A DNA stretch of 64,000 nt from contig NZ_CP137891.1 of NCBI RefSeq assembly GCF_033547075.1, positions 558,001-622,000 on the forward strand, read 5' to 3'. Source of the DNA: Flavobacterium ardleyense (GTDB lineage: Bacteria; Bacteroidota; Bacteroidia; Flavobacteriales; Flavobacteriaceae). The notes beneath the pieces are model-generated. The model was given only the letters and a program-made list of their open reading frames with translations. It was not told where the DNA came from and did not search any database. Positions 60,613-64,000 of the stretch are shown one piece after another; positions within the stretch are counted from its first letter, which is position 1; each line of letters starts with the position of its first letter. The position numbers were made by a program, and so were the translations under genes.

Positions 60613-61803
60613 CTACTTCGCCATTGTCACAGTGAAGGCACTTCCACGACCCATCTCAGATTTAACACTTATTGAGCCCTGAAGTTTTGTAACAAGCGTT
60701 TTTACGGTGTTTAATCCAATGCCTGTGCTAGGTTTTATATTTTCATGAGGAATAGTGGCAAATAATTGAAATATCTTTTCTTGTTGATCTTCTTTAATCC
60801 CGATGCCATTATCTACAACGACAAACTTGTGATATTCTGCATCATCAACATATTCGATGCTAACTCTACGCTGAGGAGCTGTATTGTATTTCAAAGCATT
60901 ATCAACTAAATTTAAAAGAATTTGAGTGATTGCAGCCCTATTGATGTTTACTATTTCTGTATCATTTTTGCAAAGTAAAATATCGTTTTTTGATAAAAGA
61001 AGCTTCTGAATTTCCGAGCATAAATCTGAAAGTTTAAGCGTTTCATTTTGATAATTTAATAATTCGTCTGCTTGATAATGCTTCAAGATTCCATCGATAT
61101 AATCTTTAAGTATCAAAGCTGATTCTTCTATATAACCCAAGTATTCTTCGGCAGAAGCTGTAATTGCTCCCGCAAGATCGTCCTTAAGAAAATTGGTTAG
61201 CGAAATAATATTTGCCAAGGGTGACTTTAAATCGTGTGAGATATGACTGGCAAATTTCTGAAGTTCACGATTATGTTGCTTTAGTTGCTCCTGCGCTACT
61301 TCAAGCTTTAAATTTTGTCGACGAAGTTCCATCAAATTCACCACTTGCTTTCCTAGTATTAATAAGGCGTCTTTCTGTGTCTCTGTTAATATTCTAGGCT
61401 CATAATCAAAAACACACAATGTCCCTAGTGCATATCCTTCGGGATTTATAAGGTTTACACCTGCATAAAACACTGCTCCCATATCAAGTACGAGCGGATT
61501 TGATTTAAACCGATTATCAATTCTGGCATCCTCAATTATAAATATAGGTTCGTCAGAAAGTATGGCATGTCCACAGAAAGAAATATCTCGCGGTGATTCG
61601 CGGAAAGGTATTCCACGATTGGATTTAAAAAAATTTCGATTTTGATCAAGAAGTGTTATTAATGTAATCGGAACATTACAAATCGTAGAGACGAGTTTAG
61701 TAATATTATCGTAATCTATTTCGGGCAATGTATCTAATAAACAGTATTCTGAAACAGCAAGTAGGCGTTGTTGCTCATTTGCCGGTAATTCGGGACTTTG
61801 CAT
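60613..61803 (-). CDS. GAF-domain sensor histidine kinase
   Basis: 396 residues, no membrane segments, so cytosolic. A GAF domain (about 25-160: ISFCGHAIL, FKSNPLVLDMGAVFYAGVNLINPEGYALGTLCVFD) is followed by a short coiled coil (MELRRQNLKLEVAQEQLKQHN), the H-box HISHDLKSPLANI with the phospho-His near residue 190, and the ATPase with N-box NLVDNALKYN, G1 DNGIGI and G2 GIGLNTV. It resembles phytochrome-class kinases of Bacteroidota with free GAF sensors. No response regulator is adjacent, so the pathway is unknown. Confidence 0.93.
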   Translation of the reverse strand: MQSPELPANEQQRLLAVSEYCLLDTLPEIDYDNITKLVSTICNVPITLITLLDQNRNFFKSNRGIPFRESPRDISFCGHAILSDEPIFIIEDARIDNRFKSNPLVLDMGAVFYAGVNLINPEGYALGTLCVFDYEPRILTETQKDALLILGKQVVNLMELRRQNLKLEVAQEQLKQHNRELQKFASHISHDLKSPLANIISLTNFLKDDLAGAITASAEEYLGYIEESALILKDYIDGILKHYQADELLNYQNETLKLSDLCSEIQKLLLSKNDILLCKNDTEIVNINRAAITQILLNLVDNALKYNTAPQRRVSIEYVDDAEYHKFVVVDNGIGIKEDQQEKIFQLFATIPHENIKPSTGIGLNTVKTLVTKLQGSISVKSEMGRGSAFTVTMAK

Positions 61804-62061
61804 ACGGGCGTATTTTGAGTTAAGATACTATAATTATTGCAATTTGGATTTTAGAACTGCTGACATCAAAATAATTTTTTTAGAATTTCAACGCAAAAGC
61901 TTTTAGAAATTTTTCGAAAAAATTCCAGTAGTACAGAATTACTACCATCTTAAAACCTAGCTACGACGATCTTTTGAAGAATATTTAAATTTTCTTAGGA
62001 ATTTTACTTTGAAAAATAGTTCGTCCTTAATTATACTGACAATTGTGGTAACAACAAGTTT
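61804..62061. other. Upstream region of the histidine kinase gene
   Basis: AT-rich, with no clear -7 TAnnTTTG in the 50 bases before the kinase start on the minus strand and no ORF. It joins the dispersed repeat at 62062. Confidence 0.35.
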
Positions 62062-62210
62062 CCTAGCCCCGATTGCAGCGAAAATCCCTTAGCCATCATT
62101 TGCCTTTTTGCAACAGCGGCAGGTAAGAGCGACCAACGGAAGCTCCTTAACTGCCCACTGTTGCGGCAAATGCTGGCTAAGGATTGTAGAGAAAAGCGGG
62201 ATAAAGCTTC
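62062..62210 (+). repeat. Dispersed palindromic repeat, CCTAGCCC...AGCTTC family (copy 6)
   Basis: It opens CCTAGCCCCGATTGCAGCG and ends GGGATAAAGCTTC. Inside, TTTGCCTTTTTGCAACAGCGG and CACTGTTGCGGCAAATG form a long imperfect stem, and CTTAGCCA pairs with TGGCTAAG. It is closest to copy 1 at 7099. Confidence 0.82.
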
Positions 62211-62349
62211 AAAAAATAATTTTAATAGATATAAATTCAATTTTGGCGGCGGTGTTGATTCTAGTATGTTTAATTCAAAATATACTATCTTTACCCTCAA
62301 AACGTTTTAAGAACTTAAGTCGTGTTTATCGCGACACTACCTATATATT

Positions 62350-63678
62350 ATGGCATGTACAAGTTGTTCAACCTCTGATGGCGGTGCGCCAAAGGGTTGC
62401 AAAAATAATGGGACTTGCGGCACCGATGGCTGCAATAAACTCACAGTCTTTGACTGGTTGGCAAATATGAGCTTACCTGATGGTCAGGAACCTTTTGATT
62501 GTGCGGAAGTTAGATTTAAAAATGGTCGAAAAGAATTTTATAGAAATACCGAAAAATTAACACTCAGCATTGGCGATATTGTTGCTACAGAAGCTTCGCC
62601 AGGCCATGATATCGGAATTGTAACTCTTACTGGTGAATTGGTAAAAATCCAAATGAAAAAGAAAGGAGTTGACCACAAATCCAATGCTGTTGCGAAGATT
62701 TATAGAAAAGCTTCTCAGAAAGATATTGATATTTGGTCGGTTGCTCGTGATCGAGAAGACGGCATGAAGGTACGTGCGCGTGAACTTGCGATTGAGCAGA
62801 AATTGGAAATGAAAATTTCTGACATTGAATTTCAAGGAGATGGTAGCAAGGCAACTTTCTATTACACAGCCAACGATCGTATCGATTTCCGAACGTTAAT
62901 CAAAGATTATGCAAAGGAATTCAGCACTCGAATTGAGATGAAGCAAGTAGGCTTTAGACAAGAAGCAGCTCGCTTGGGCGGAATTGGTTCTTGTGGACGT
63001 GAACTTTGCTGTAGTACTTGGCTTACAGATTTTAGAAGTGTAAATACTTCGGCTGCACGCTATCAGCAATTGTCTTTAAATCCGCAAAAACTTGCGGGAC
63101 AATGTGGAAAATTAAAATGTTGCCTGAACTATGAGCTTGATACTTATATGGATGCGCTAAAAGGTTTTCCAGATTTCGACACTAGATTGATGACCGAAAA
63201 GGGAGAAGCAGTTTGCCAAAAGCAAGACATCTTCAAAGGTTTGATGTGGTTTGCCTATACCGATAATTACTCTAATTGGCATGTGCTTAAAATTGAGCAA
63301 GTGCGTGAAATTGTTGCAGAAAATAAAGAGAAAAGACGTGTTTCTGCTCTAGAGGATTTTGCGGTAGAAATTGCTGCGGAACCAGAACAGAACTATAATA
63401 ATGCAATGGGACAAGAAAGTCTGACTCGCTTTGATCAGCCTAAGAAAAAGAAACGTCCTACCAAGAAGAAAAAACCAGCCGGCGAGAAAGAAGGTGCGGC
63501 CGTGGCGAGAGAGCCAGGAACTCCCGCTATTGTTGCTAAGAAAAATGCTGTAAAAGCTGACGGTCAGCCTAAAAAAGGGAATAATCCTTCAAACAATAAG
63601 GATAACCTTAGAGAACCAAAAACTCCAAAAGCTAGAATAAAAATAACTCCTAATAAGAAAGATGATTCTAAAGAGTAA
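62350..63678 (+). CDS. ricT: PSP1-domain protein RicT
   Basis: 442 residues. The N-terminus is Cys-rich (Cys 3, 6, 17, 23 and 28), followed by the PSP1 domain: FDCAEVRFKNGRKEFYRN, IGDIVATEASPGHDIGIVTLTGE, RLGGIGSCGRELCCSTWL and AGQCGKLKCCLNYE. In Bacillus, RicT binds a [4Fe-4S] cluster with RicA and RicF and regulates RNase Y; that partner set is not in this window. The last 90 residues are Lys/Pro-rich and low complexity. It overlaps gldH by 17 bases, the usual Flavobacterium order. Confidence 0.94.
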   Translation: MACTSCSTSDGGAPKGCKNNGTCGTDGCNKLTVFDWLANMSLPDGQEPFDCAEVRFKNGRKEFYRNTEKLTLSIGDIVATEASPGHDIGIVTLTGELVKIQMKKKGVDHKSNAVAKIYRKASQKDIDIWSVARDREDGMKVRARELAIEQKLEMKISDIEFQGDGSKATFYYTANDRIDFRTLIKDYAKEFSTRIEMKQVGFRQEAARLGGIGSCGRELCCSTWLTDFRSVNTSAARYQQLSLNPQKLAGQCGKLKCCLNYELDTYMDALKGFPDFDTRLMTEKGEAVCQKQDIFKGLMWFAYTDNYSNWHVLKIEQVREIVAENKEKRRVSALEDFAVEIAAEPEQNYNNAMGQESLTRFDQPKKKKRPTKKKKPAGEKEGAAVAREPGTPAIVAKKNAVKADGQPKKGNNPSNNKDNLREPKTPKARIKITPNKKDDSKE

Positions 63679-64000
63679 GCATATCGTGATACTTATCGCA
63701 GCAGTCACACTAGTGTCCTGCGATAAGAGCCGCGTATTTGACGACTTCCATTCGGTGGGCAGCGCTTGGCACCGTGATTCTATTGTGAGTTACAATCTGC
63801 CAAAGCTTGATACAACTAAGTCTTATGACTTATTTGTCAATCTCAGAACATCAAATAAGTATCCTTTTTCCAATCTATTTTTGATTGTTGCTCTTGAGCA
63901 ACCAGATGGAATGACCAAAGTTGATACATTAGAATACCAGATGGCTGAACCTGATGGCACTATGCTGGGCAATGGTTTCTCAGATATTAAAGAGAGTAAG
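63662..64000 (+). CDS. gldH: Gliding motility lipoprotein GldH (3' truncated by window edge)
   Basis: The ATG at 63662 opens MILKSKHIVILIAAVTLVSC, a lipoprotein signal with the mature Cys at residue 20, and the frame stays open for 113 codons to the last base of the window. The following DKSRVFDDFHSVGSAWHRDSI and YDLFVNLRTSNKYPFSNLFL are recognisable GldH sequence. GldH is needed for gliding and for assembly of the Gld/T9SS machinery in Flavobacterium. It starts inside the end of ricT, so the two are coupled. Confidence 0.92.
   Translation, partial: MILKSKHIVILIAAVTLVSCDKSRVFDDFHSVGSAWHRDSIVSYNLPKLDTTKSYDLFVNLRTSNKYPFSNLFLIVALEQPDGMTKVDTLEYQMAEPDGTMLGNGFSDIKESK

Overview
The window looks like a chromosome segment of a gliding Flavobacteriaceae bacterium, most likely Flavobacterium or a close relative. 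The base composition is AT-rich. Promoters fit the Bacteroidota -7 consensus TAnnTTTG, and leaders are A-rich rather than Shine-Dalgarno-like. One secreted protease ends in a type IX secretion (T9SS) sorting domain, the window runs off inside the gliding lipoprotein gene gldH directly behind ricT, and TonB-dependent receptors carry N-terminal carboxypeptidase-like domains. No rRNA, tRNA, CRISPR array or prophage was recognised.

Layout. 1-7 kb: end of a LolE/FtsX-type permease, dusB, an uncharacterised radical SAM/DUF4130 DNA-repair-like pair, an M20 amidohydrolase and alr. 7-16 kb: an M13 peptidase lipoprotein, a small orphan gene, thioredoxin, an NTF2-like lipoprotein, a short-chain-type threonine dehydrogenase, a lipoprotein and mfd. 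16-23 kb: a more fluid region with a RhuM remnant, a YhcG-type nuclease, a secreted M12B-like protease, YraN, an LD-carboxypeptidase and a Fic protein behind a striking operator-like palindrome. 23-30 kb: metG, an EamA transporter, a HAD hydrolase, a ParDE module, an SdpI-like protein and small membrane/exported proteins. 30-34.5 kb: an SDR protein, then a REP-associated tyrosine transposase (RAYT) flanked on both sides by arrays of one hairpin repeat in opposite orientations; the right array has captured and duplicated the promoter and first codons of the next gene. 34.5-46.4 kb: feoA-feoB plus a tiny Cys-rich FeoB partner, a SCO1 protein, a second M13 peptidase, an SDR, an M28 membrane peptidase, a GNAT-nitrilase fusion and three tandem ssb genes. 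46.6-58 kb: a DtxR/MntR-type regulator divergent from a TonB receptor with three palindromic boxes between them, the tesA/ybbA/ybbP-like cluster, and a siderophore receptor followed by a PepSY membrane protein. 58-64 kb: a bacilliredoxin, a TrhO with an extra C-terminal barrel, a GAF-histidine kinase, ricT and gldH.

Working together. A metal-homeostasis theme links the DtxR-type regulator, its boxes, both TonB receptors, the PepSY protein and FeoAB; a nearly identical 15-base motif lies just upstream of feoA and of the siderophore receptor. Two kinds of dispersed palindromic repeat fill many intergenic gaps: a long CCTAGCCC...AGCTCC family (six copies) and the RAYT-linked hairpin.

The strongest candidates for something undescribed are the RAYT with its inverted hairpin arrays and gene-start duplication, the tail-less ssb triplet with homogenised 5' ends, and the three-half-site operator in front of the Fic gene. 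Everything here was read by eye; family names are recognition of motifs, not database results.
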